Assembly (NCBI GenBank): GCA_020056515.1 | Contig: JAGVHP010000038.1 | Span: forward strand, 1-15,030 | DNA from: Candidatus Shapirobacteria bacterium | GTDB taxonomy: Bacteria > Patescibacteriota > Microgenomatia > UBA12405 | Direction: 5' to 3' | DNA: 15,030 nucleotides | Part shown: piece by piece, positions 7,370 to 12,729 of the stretch | How positions within the stretch are numbered: the stretch's first letter is position 1 | How the letters are laid out: every line of letters starts with the position of its first letter | The notes under the pieces: model-generated | Seen by the model: the letters and a program-made list of their open reading frames with translations, nothing else | Databases searched by the model: none | Told to the model about the DNA's origin: nothing | Position numbers and translations under genes: made by a program

Positions 7370-7416
7370 CTCCTTATTTATTCTCACACGGGTTATTGGC
7401 CCAGGAGCTTAAGTGT
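7370..7416 (-). promoter_or_regulatory. rpsB leader: Shine-Dalgarno and possible S2 autoregulatory hairpin
   Basis: On the minus strand the leader contains a hairpin (7416-7386) with arms ACAC / GTGT and, inside, GGG / CCC around the loop CCAATAA. The unpaired strand of this structure carries CTCCT (7407-7403), which is complementary to the Shine-Dalgarno core AGGAG (7374-7370). This gives two competing folds and could allow S2 feedback control. The Shine-Dalgarno itself is clear; the switch is inference. Confidence 0.4.
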
Positions 7417-7440
7417 CTAAAATAAATCTTTAACTTTTGG

Positions 7441-7449
7441 ATTATATCA
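7441..7449 (-). promoter_or_regulatory. Extended -10 promoter of rpsB-tsf
   Basis: The minus strand reads TGATATAAT just after the queA stop codon (7453). This is a perfect extended -10 with no good -35 at 17 bases. It leaves a leader of about 70-75 bases before the rpsB ATG. Confidence 0.6.
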
Positions 7450-7452
7450 CAG

Positions 7453-8442
7453 TTATCTAATCCACATGGCGTCACCAAAACTGAAAAAACGATATTTTTT
7501 CTTTACCGCCACTCCATAAACTTCCCTCCATTTTTCTCCTAAAATCACCGCCACCAACATTACTAAACTGCTTTTTGGCAGGTGAAAATTGGTAATCAAA
7601 GAATCAACAAATTTTAGGCGGTATGGTGGATAAATAAATATATCAGTTCTACCCCTTTTGGCCTGTACTTTCCCATTTTCAACAACACTTTCTAACACTC
7701 TCAAAGAGGTAGTTCCTATCGCAATTATTCTTTTCCCTGCTACTTTTGCCTCATTTAATCTAAGTGCCGTTGGTCTGTCAATTTCATAAAATTCACTATG
7801 TAATTTTTTCTCTTTTATATTTTTCGTTGTCACTTCCCCAAAGGTCCCCAACCCCACCTGCAACACCACTTCTTCAATTTCCACCCCCTTCTTTTTTAAC
7901 TTTTTTAAAAGTTCTTTACTAAAATGCAGGCCGGCGGTCGGGGCGGCACTGCTGCCGGTCTCTTTGGCATACACCGTCTGATATTCCTCCCGTCTATCCC
8001 CATCAGATTTTATATATGGCGGTAGTGGTACTATGCCTATTTCTTCAATGACTTCCTCGCCAAAATTTAGCTTAACTTCCACCTCTTTCCCATATATCTT
8101 AATTATTTCCCCAAAATAATTATCAGCAAAACAAATTCTTTGACCCATTTTTACTCCTTTACCCAGTGCCAACCACCTAAAATCTCCCAGTTTACTAATC
8201 AATAAAATCTCTGCTCTTCCCCCACTTTCCTTCCTTCCCAAAAGTCTGGCCGGAAACACCCGGCTCCGGTTTATTACCAACACATCATTATTGGTCAACA
8301 TTTCCGCCAAATCATAAAAGTGTTTATGCGTGATTTTATCTCCCTCGACTACCAATAATCGGCAACTGTCTCTCGGATTCGCCGGTTCTTGGGCAATTAG
8401 ATCAATCGGCAGCTCGTAATCAAAATCATCTATTTTCACCAT
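7453..8442 (-). CDS. queA: S-adenosylmethionine:tRNA ribosyltransferase-isomerase
   Basis: QueA transfers the ribosyl part of SAM to preQ1 in tRNA to give epoxyqueuosine, the penultimate queuosine step. The 329 residues cover the whole family length (~340). Signatures are YELPIDLIAQEPANPRDSCRLL at the N-terminus, SSAAPTAGLHFS in the middle, LQVGLGTFGEV, KKLHSEFYEI, GTTSLRVLES, and TNFHLPKSSLVMLV with RFFSFGDAM near the end. No tgt, queC/D/E/F or queG is in the window, so preQ1 may be salvaged or made elsewhere. It is divergent from the RRM gene across 84 bases, and its promoter (8479-8451) predicts a leaderless start. Confidence 0.96.
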   Translation of the reverse strand: MVKIDDFDYELPIDLIAQEPANPRDSCRLLVVEGDKITHKHFYDLAEMLTNNDVLVINRSRVFPARLLGRKESGGRAEILLISKLGDFRWLALGKGVKMGQRICFADNYFGEIIKIYGKEVEVKLNFGEEVIEEIGIVPLPPYIKSDGDRREEYQTVYAKETGSSAAPTAGLHFSKELLKKLKKKGVEIEEVVLQVGLGTFGEVTTKNIKEKKLHSEFYEIDRPTALRLNEAKVAGKRIIAIGTTSLRVLESVVENGKVQAKRGRTDIFIYPPYRLKFVDSLITNFHLPKSSLVMLVAVILGEKWREVYGVAVKKKYRFFSFGDAMWIR

Positions 8443-8450
8443 TTTATGCT

Positions 8451-8479
8451 ACACTACTTTGTAGGGAAAATTCTGTCAA
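8451..8479 (-). promoter_or_regulatory. queA promoter, -35 TTGACA and weak -10 TAGTGT
   Basis: The perfect -35 TTGACA (8479-8474) is 17 bases from TAGTGT (8456-8451), which lies eight bases before the ATG at 8442. The mRNA would start at or next to the ATG. Confidence 0.5.
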
Positions 8480-8484
8480 GTAAA

Positions 8485-8512
8485 TTGAAGGGAAGTCGCT
8501 ACGTATTATAAA
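8485..8512 (+). promoter_or_regulatory. Promoter of the RRM gene
   Basis: TTGAAG (8485-8490) and TATAAA (8507-8512) are 16 bases apart. The start codon at 8527 is 14 bases after the -10, so the leader would be only about 8 bases and holds no Shine-Dalgarno. This promoter lies face to face with the queA promoter in the same 84-base gap. Confidence 0.55.
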
Positions 8513-8526
8513 TTTTTTGTCCAAAA

Positions 8527-8859
8527 ATGAACAAAAAGCTCTATGTCGGCGGCTTGTCCTATCAAACTACCGATGACACTCTGAACGCGTCTTTCGCTCA
8601 GGCAGGAACAGTCGTTTCTGCAGTCGTTATTAAAGACAAATTCTCCGGTCAATCCAAAGGCTTCGGCTTTGTGGAAATGTCGACCGAAGAGGAAGCAACT
8701 GCTGCCATCGCCATGTGGGATGGTAAAGAACTTGACGGACGTTCCGTCAAAGTTAATGAAGCCCGCCCTCTTGAAGATCGTCCCCCACGTCGGGACAACT
8801 ACTCCCAATCTCGCGGCCCATCTCGGGGCGGATTCGGTGGTGGTCAATCAAGATATTAA
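8527..8859 (+). CDS. RRM-domain RNA-binding protein with RG-rich tail
   Basis: The 110-residue protein is one RNA recognition motif plus a glycine/arginine tail. RNP2 is LYVGGL (residues 5-10) and RNP1 is KGFGFVEM (44-51), both with the aromatic residues that stack on RNA. The tail (PPRRDNYSQSRGPSRGGFGGGQSRY) resembles those of cyanobacterial Rbp proteins. Such proteins bind single-stranded RNA and act as RNA chaperones, often in cold or stress response; the target is unknown. Codon choice is more GC-rich than in the neighbours (GGC, GTC, GAC), which suggests high expression. It is monocistronic, with its own promoter and a strong terminator. Confidence 0.93.
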   Translation: MNKKLYVGGLSYQTTDDTLNASFAQAGTVVSAVVIKDKFSGQSKGFGFVEMSTEEEATAAIAMWDGKELDGRSVKVNEARPLEDRPPRRDNYSQSRGPSRGGFGGGQSRY

Positions 8860-8875
8860 TTTATTCTGATTCTTC

Positions 8876-8903
8876 AAACCCCTCGCTTTGGCGGGGGGTT
8901 TTT
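8876..8903 (+). terminator. Rho-independent terminator of the RRM gene
   Basis: An 11-bp stem (AAACCCCTCGC / GCGGGGGGTTT, one T-G wobble) with loop TTTG is followed by a T run. It begins 16 bases after the RRM stop. Confidence 0.85.
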
Positions 8904-8908
8904 GGTGC

Positions 8909-8959
8909 TTGACTCTTTTGTTAGATATAGCTAACATTGTTAGGTTAGATTTATCTAAC
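8909..8959 (+). promoter_or_regulatory. Promoter with two tandem palindromic operators before the XRE gene
   Basis: The -35 is TTGACT (8909-8914) and the -10 is TAACAT (8932-8937), 17 bases apart. Operator 1 (8920-8935) has arms GTTAG / CTAAC and fills the spacer. Operator 2 (8944-8959) has GTTAGAT / ATCTAAC and covers the expected transcription start to the base before the ATG. The two are 24 bp apart, start to start. A further half site GTTAG is at 8939-8943. This layout fits negative autoregulation. Confidence 0.75.
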
Positions 8960-8961
8960 TT

Positions 8962-9153
8962 ATGAAAAATAAAATTAAAGAATACCGCATCATTCACAAT
9001 CTAACCCAGGCAGATTTAGCCCAAAAAGTCGGAGTCAGACGGGAAACTATTATATATTTAGAAAAAGGTAGATATACCCCTTCCTTAAAATTAGCCCACG
9101 ATGTGGCCAAAACTCTCAAAACCAAAATTTATAAACTCTTTGTTTTCAAATAA
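8962..9153 (+). CDS. Small XRE/Cro-type transcriptional regulator
   Basis: The 63-residue protein is essentially one helix-turn-helix domain: IKEYRIIHNLTQADLAQKVGVRRETIIYLEKGRYTPS, with the turn at about residues 15-35, then a short helical end. This is the size and pattern of YozG/PF01381-type repressors. It has no ligand or dimerisation domain beyond the core. The two tandem palindromes just upstream strongly suggest that it represses itself. The leader is very short and has no Shine-Dalgarno. No second gene follows on the plus strand; the next gene converges on it, so this is neither an obvious toxin-antitoxin pair nor a phage module. Confidence 0.9.
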   Translation: MKNKIKEYRIIHNLTQADLAQKVGVRRETIIYLEKGRYTPSLKLAHDVAKTLKTKIYKLFVFK

Positions 9154-9184
9154 CCTCACCAGCGCCCTTAAAACAAACGATTTT

Positions 9185-9787
9185 TTAGTTCTCGACTACT
9201 AGCTTGATTCTTCCCCCATTAAATACGGTCGTATCCGCTGTCAGGCTCTTAGCCTGAACTTTATATAAATGATTGCCACCTCGAAGCGTCAACTTTCCCG
9301 ACACCACTGACCCAAAGGTCTGGCTAGAACTTTTTATTTCACTTCCCCAAACCTCAATTCCCGCCGTTGAATCAAATAAACGGACAAATGCCGTCCCGTT
9401 ACCATTTAATAATTTCATATTGGCTTCAAAATAGGCCTCCTTTAACCCCAGGTAGTCGTCGGGATTAAAATAAAACTCTGTTCCCGAAATATCCGTCCAT
9501 TTGGTGTCAAGCACATTGCCACTACCGTTTACCGGTACATAAACCATCGACCTTATTTTTGCTTGGTTACTTCTTACCACTATCGGGCTTACTACCGGAC
9601 AACTACAACTAGGTGTTGGTATTGCCGTCATCTTTTTATCAATTAAAGCCGTACATTCCGCCAAACAACTATTATTAGGTACCGTCACTTTTTCCTTCGT
9701 CTTTTCTTTTCCCCAGAGCCACCATCCTGCCACTACATTTATCAAAATCAAATCTACTATCAACACCACCCAACCAACTCTCTTCAT
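9185..9787 (-). CDS. Membrane-anchored extracytoplasmic protein of unknown function
   Basis: I do not recognise this family. It has one N-terminal hydrophobic helix (residues 4-25) after Met-Lys-Arg, then a charged stretch, a Cys-containing linker (CLAEC at ~41-45, PSCSCP at ~59-64) and a ~130-residue domain with alternating beta-like segments (RSMVYVPVNGSG, TEFYFNPDDY, GTAFVRLFDST, GNHLYKVQAKS). It would be anchored in the membrane with a beta-sandwich outside. The four Cys near the membrane could form disulfides. A -10 box (TATACT) lies seven bases before its ATG. It is the only gene of its unit: the next gene downstream converges, and the cupin stop lies 86 bases upstream. Confidence 0.8.
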   Translation of the reverse strand: MKRVGWVVLIVDLILINVVAGWWLWGKEKTKEKVTVPNNSCLAECTALIDKKMTAIPTPSCSCPVVSPIVVRSNQAKIRSMVYVPVNGSGNVLDTKWTDISGTEFYFNPDDYLGLKEAYFEANMKLLNGNGTAFVRLFDSTAGIEVWGSEIKSSSQTFGSVVSGKLTLRGGNHLYKVQAKSLTADTTVFNGGRIKLVVEN

Positions 9788-9794
9788 ATTATTC

Positions 9795-9824
9795 AGTATA
9801 GAATAAATTAACCGCGCTTACCAA
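9795..9824 (-). promoter_or_regulatory. Promoter of the membrane-anchored protein gene
   Basis: The -35 is TTGGTA (9824-9819), the spacer is 18 bases, and the -10 is TATACT (9800-9795). Seven bases (GAATAAT) separate the -10 from the ATG, so the transcript is probably leaderless. Confidence 0.55.
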
Positions 9825-9873
9825 ATACTACAAAACACCATCCTTTCCCGCCACTGTTCCCAATCCCAAACAA

Positions 9874-10183
9874 TTAGTCCTTAATCATTGTCAACATCAT
9901 TTTAAACGGCTCAATCGCCATCAGCGCATGAGGTGCCCCCGCCGGCATCGGCAACATTTCTCCAGCCTTAACTTCGTGTTCTACCCCGGAAACTATTATC
10001 TCTGCCCTACCCTCTAAAATAGTCACAAAAGCCCTACTTGGAGTACTATGTTCGCTCAATCCCTGGCCTTTATCAAAAGCAAAAAAGAGTTACTGTCCCC
10101 ATCGGGTTATTTACAATTTCTTTGCTCACCACCGAACTCTCCTGATATTGAATCGTCTGACTAATATTTTGGGACTGAATCAC
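9874..10183 (-). pseudogene. Small cupin protein, frameshifted
   Basis: The two reading frames together give a ~102-residue single-domain cupin. The first part (from GTG at 10183) reads VIQSQNISQTIQYQESSVVSK and ends in GTVTLF. After one extra base in an A6 run at 10081-10086 (T6 on the coding strand), the second frame continues AFDKGQGLSEHSTPSRAF and VTILEGRAEIIVSG, ending KMMLTMIKD. Removing one T restores a continuous cupin. SEHS gives the first metal His and PAGAPHAL the second; the usual Glu of motif 1 is not obvious. A homopolymer slip may be a sequencing error. Other in-frame GTG starts are at 10204 and 10201. Stand-alone cupins of this type lack a known substrate. Confidence 0.75.
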
Positions 10184-10189
10184 CCCTTC

Positions 10190-10195
10190 ATTATA
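10190..10195 (-). promoter_or_regulatory. -10 box TATAAT of the cupin gene
   Basis: A perfect TATAAT on the minus strand is followed by six bases (GAAGGG) and GTG at 10183. This supports the GTG as the start. No clear -35 is seen. Confidence 0.4.
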
Positions 10196-10246
10196 ACCCA
10201 CCACCCTCCCTAAAACGGGATAGTATCATAATTTTTATAATCCTCT

Positions 10247-10498
10247 TTACGCTTTTTGATAAGACTCAAAAGTGGCTCCGGCTGCGGGATTAATTGCTTT
10301 TAAGATCTCCAGTAATTTCACTCTCATATCCGCCGTTTTAACCACATTATTTACCATTACCGTCGGCAACCAGCCGTCGATTCCGGCTGCTACTTGCTCC
10401 GCCTGTTCTGGTGTCGCTCCGGACATTATGACTCCGTTTACAATCTTGCTTCGGTCAAAATCGACCAGACTACCGTCTTTTTTTTGTACTTGAAACAT
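10247..10498 (-). CDS. Stand-alone ATP-cone domain protein
   Basis: The 83-residue protein is almost only an ATP-cone, the nucleotide-binding module of ribonucleotide reductases and NrdR. Visible are VQKKDGSLVDFDRSKIVNGV (the K-x-G-x-x-x-x-F-D-x-x-K-I signature), then a helical region with ATPEQAEQVAAGI, a TADMRVKLLEILKAIN helix and a final FESYQK like the ATP-cone end (Y-x-S-Y-K). No NrdR zinc ribbon and no reductase domain is present. I chose the ATG at 10498 because a near-perfect Shine-Dalgarno, GGAGGTGA (10511-10504), lies just before it; an ATG at 10543 would add 15 residues lacking homology. It may sense ATP/dATP for a separate partner, but no nrd gene is in the window. Confidence 0.82.
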   Translation of the reverse strand: MFQVQKKDGSLVDFDRSKIVNGVIMSGATPEQAEQVAAGIDGWLPTVMVNNVVKTADMRVKLLEILKAINPAAGATFESYQKA

Positions 10499-10503
10499 TC
10501 TCT

Positions 10504-10537
10504 TCACCTCCATTAATTTATAACTAAGTTCATTATA
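10504..10537 (-). promoter_or_regulatory. -10 box and Shine-Dalgarno of the ATP-cone gene
   Basis: TATAAT (10537-10532) is followed by a ~25-33 base leader with GGAGGTGA (10511-10504), five to eight bases before the ATG. This is a normal leadered start, in contrast to its neighbours. Confidence 0.55.
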
Positions 10538-10559
10538 TACCAAGTTTTAGAAACAGCTT

Positions 10560-11305
10560 TTATTTTACTGCTGAAAAGGTAATACTTAATCCGTAGTCCG
10601 GTAAAAAAGCCGGTGTTTCTTTGTGGATTGTTATATCGGTAAATCCAGTCTGTTTAAGAAGATTTAAATACTCCTCTTTGAGTATCGCTCCGCTGACACA
10701 ACCGTTTAACAGGTCTTTGTCATTTTTTAAATCTTCCGGTAACGGTTTAATTAAAACCGTATCGGAAACCATTAGTTTGCCGCCGGTTTTCAACACCCGA
10801 TATGTTTCGGCAAAAACCTTAGCTTTGTCCGGAGCCAAATTGATAACACAGTTGGAAATAACCACATCAACTGAACTATCTTCAACTGGTAAATTCTCAA
10901 TGTCACCTTTTCTAAATTCTACGTTCGTAAAACCACCTTTTTTAGCATTTTCTCTGGCTTTTTCCAACATCTCGTCGTCATGTCAACACCGATAACCTTT
11001 CCGGTCGGACCAACTTTTTTAGCTGCCAAAAAAGCGTCAAAGCCAGCACCGGAACCTAAATCCAACACTATCTCCCCTTCCTTAAGTGAAGCAATAGCGG
11101 TTGGGTTTCCACAGCCTAAACCAAGATTCGAACCATCGGGAACCGCCGTCATCTCGTCTTCAGAATAACCCATTTCTCCGGATTGTTTCTGGACAGTCAT
11201 GTTGGAATTACAGCCACAACTTCCACCACCACATTGGGCCGAAGTTTTAGCTATTTGTCCATATTTTTCTTTAACTATTTTTTTTATATCAGACAAACTT
11301 TTCAT
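10560..11305 (-). pseudogene. arsM: ArsM-like arsenite S-adenosylmethyltransferase, frameshifted
   Basis: The two frames join into a 248-residue class I methyltransferase. The N-terminus has a Cys cluster (CGGGSCGC), then GYSEDEMTAVPDGSNLGLGCGNP and the SAM-binding LDLGSGAGFD, typical of ArsM. After VIGVDMT the frame breaks at about 10971-10979 in ACGACGAG; adding one base gives the expected DEMLEKARENAKKGG. The second part keeps SNCVINLAPDK and NGCVSGAILKEEY, whose Cys residues correspond to the arsenic-binding pair of ArsM, so the active site would be complete if the shift is an error. It would methylate As(III). No arsR, arsB or other ars gene is next to it. Its -10 (TGATAGAAT, 11320-11312) ends six bases before the ATG. 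Confidence 0.85.
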
Positions 11306-11311
11306 TTCCCT

Positions 11312-11320
11312 ATTCTATCA
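11312..11320 (-). promoter_or_regulatory. Extended -10 promoter of arsM
   Basis: The minus strand reads TGATAGAAT, then AGGGAA, then the ATG at 11305. The six-base distance predicts a leaderless transcript; AGGGAA would be too close to the ATG for a normal Shine-Dalgarno. Confidence 0.5.
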
Positions 11321-11394
11321 GGATAAAAAACATTTCATCACCTAAACAAATTAAACTCTCCCCTATTGGTACAATATTCAGATAGAAAAGTGGG

Positions 11395-12531
11395 TTATAA
11401 CTTACTTATCTTCTCCCAATAATTCTCTCGATCGATTACTTCCCAACTAGAATTTTGGTACAAACCCCAATCTTTTGGCTGTTTTCTACTTTTACTTTTT
11501 AGTTTAATTTCAAGTCCTTTTAATTCTCCCCCTTTATCTTCTACCAAATCAACCTCCTGACCTTCATAGGTTCTCCAAAAATATAAATTCGTTTTGTACC
11601 CCAATCCCAATTGACTTTTATATTTTTCAGCGATAATAAAGTTTTCCCACAGTTTTCCAACATCATCCCGAATGGCTAACGGGTTTTGATTATTGATAAT
11701 TGCGTTACGGATACCAATATCAAGAAAATATATTTTTCTCTTTTTATTTAATGCCTGTCGCAAATTACCAGAATATGGTTTTAAGCTAAAAACAACAAAA
11801 ACTTTTTCAAGAAGATCAACATATGAGGCCACTGTCTGTTTACTAACTCCCACAGTTATTGCTAGTTCATTAAATGAAACTTCATTTCCTATTTGTAAAG
11901 CCAACGCTTGTAGTAGCTTTAATATGGTTTCTGAATTTTTTATCTCGTTAAATTTTAAAACATCTTTATATAAATAATTCGACGCTAACTGTTTTATTTT
12001 TATTGACTTTTCCTCATTTGAGTTCAAACTCCAAACTCCAGGGTAACTACCATAAACCAACCATTTTTCCAGATCTCTATCGCAAGATATTTTGTCACTA
12101 TTTTGCCAGATTTCTTTTACTGATAAAGGAAATAACCAAAACTCATCGCAACGGCCAGTTAAAGGCTCTGCCACTTCATTTGACAAGTCCAAAGAAGATG
12201 ATCCGGTAACTAAAAGTTGCACTTCCGGGTAATTATCAACTAATAATTTCAACTTTAGGCCAATATTTAACACTCTCTGGGCCTCATCAATTATGACTAA
12301 CTTTTTGTCACCCACCATTTGTCTTAAAGCCAAAGAATTAGTAGCTTTTTGAAACTGACTCAACACATCAATCTCATCACAGTTTAAATAACTGAATGGA
12401 ATACCCAAATCTTGAGCTATTTTTTGGACTAATGTAGTTTTACCAACCTGTCTAGCGCCGTAAACAATGGCTATTTTTCCTTTAAAAAGGCTTTTCTTGA
12501 CTACCGATTCTAACTGTCTTTGGATATACAT
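11395..12531 (-). CDS. AAA_14 / DUF4143 ATPase
   Basis: The 378-residue protein is a P-loop ATPase of the AAA_14-DUF4143 family. Walker A is GARQVGKTT (Lys31), Walker B is LVIIDEAQ, and sensor 1 is LLVTGSSSLDLS. The middle has a winged-helix region (SFNELAITVGVSKQTVASYVDLLEKVFVVFSL). The C-terminal ~100 residues (LWENFIIAEKYK, YFWRTYEGQEVDLV, LKGLEIKLKSK) have the E-VD-ExK spacing of a PD-(D/E)xK nuclease fold. These proteins are common in archaea and CPR bacteria, often as single mobile genes, with no settled function; a link to DNA handling or toxin-like activity is inferred. It has its own promoter with an embedded palindrome and looks intact. Confidence 0.92.
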   Translation of the reverse strand: MYIQRQLESVVKKSLFKGKIAIVYGARQVGKTTLVQKIAQDLGIPFSYLNCDEIDVLSQFQKATNSLALRQMVGDKKLVIIDEAQRVLNIGLKLKLLVDNYPEVQLLVTGSSSLDLSNEVAEPLTGRCDEFWLFPLSVKEIWQNSDKISCDRDLEKWLVYGSYPGVWSLNSNEEKSIKIKQLASNYLYKDVLKFNEIKNSETILKLLQALALQIGNEVSFNELAITVGVSKQTVASYVDLLEKVFVVFSLKPYSGNLRQALNKKRKIYFLDIGIRNAIINNQNPLAIRDDVGKLWENFIIAEKYKSQLGLGYKTNLYFWRTYEGQEVDLVEDKGGELKGLEIKLKSKSRKQPKDWGLYQNSSWEVIDRENYWEKISKL

Positions 12532-12538
12532 ATTACCT

Positions 12539-12575
12539 AATATATACCAAATTAGGCAATTGTCAATGCCTAATT
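12539..12575 (-). promoter_or_regulatory. Promoter and palindromic operator of the AAA/DUF4143 gene
   Basis: The -35 TTGACA (12566-12561) and -10 TATATT (12544-12539) are 16 bases apart, with seven bases to the ATG at 12531. The -35 lies in the centre of a perfect inverted repeat with 9-bp arms AATTAGGCA (12575-12567) and TGCCTAATT (12558-12550). A third TTAGG-type half site (TTAGGTAA) spans the -10 end and the start codon region. Binding would block the promoter completely. Confidence 0.7.
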
Positions 12576-12592
12576 AAGACTTTATGCTCCCC

Positions 12593-12624
12593 GCCTTGGA
12601 CTCAATCAGGACTGCGGTGTGTGG
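12593..12624 (+). repeat. Imperfect 32-bp direct repeat, copy 1
   Basis: It starts GCCTTGGA, has 13 variable bases, and ends GCGGTGTGTGG; 24 of 32 positions match copy 2 at 14839-14870 in the same orientation. GGTTATA follows both copies at different distances. The pair brackets the GNAT / 58-residue / DUF4238 group. Confidence 0.45.
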
Positions 12625-12729
12625 ATAGTGAGGGTTATATCGGTGTCGGAAGGTAGGAATCCCATAAATACAACACCACCCCGGTGGGTTTTAAAAAATG
12701 GAATTAACTAAGAATCATAATTATTCCTG
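12625..12729. other. Intergenic stretch, no gene found
   Basis: It contains a short hairpin CCACC / GGTGG near 12680 followed by TTTT on the plus strand. A plus-strand frame is open from 12574 to about 12713 but has no start codon with a ribosome site. It lies between the AAA promoter and the end of the DUF4238 gene and is more GC-rich than its surroundings. Confidence 0.3.

Noticed and set aside
8962..9153. XRE gene as antitoxin of a toxin-antitoxin pair
   Set aside because: No toxin-like gene precedes or follows on the same strand; the preceding gene is the terminated RRM gene and the following one converges.
9874..10059. A 61-residue cupin as a complete gene
   Set aside because: The missing N-terminal cupin strands lie just upstream in another frame, separated by an A6 run.
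12574..12713. Plus-strand open frame in the gap before the AAA promoter
   Set aside because: No usable start codon or Shine-Dalgarno; it ends in a hairpin region. Kept only as part of the repeat observation.
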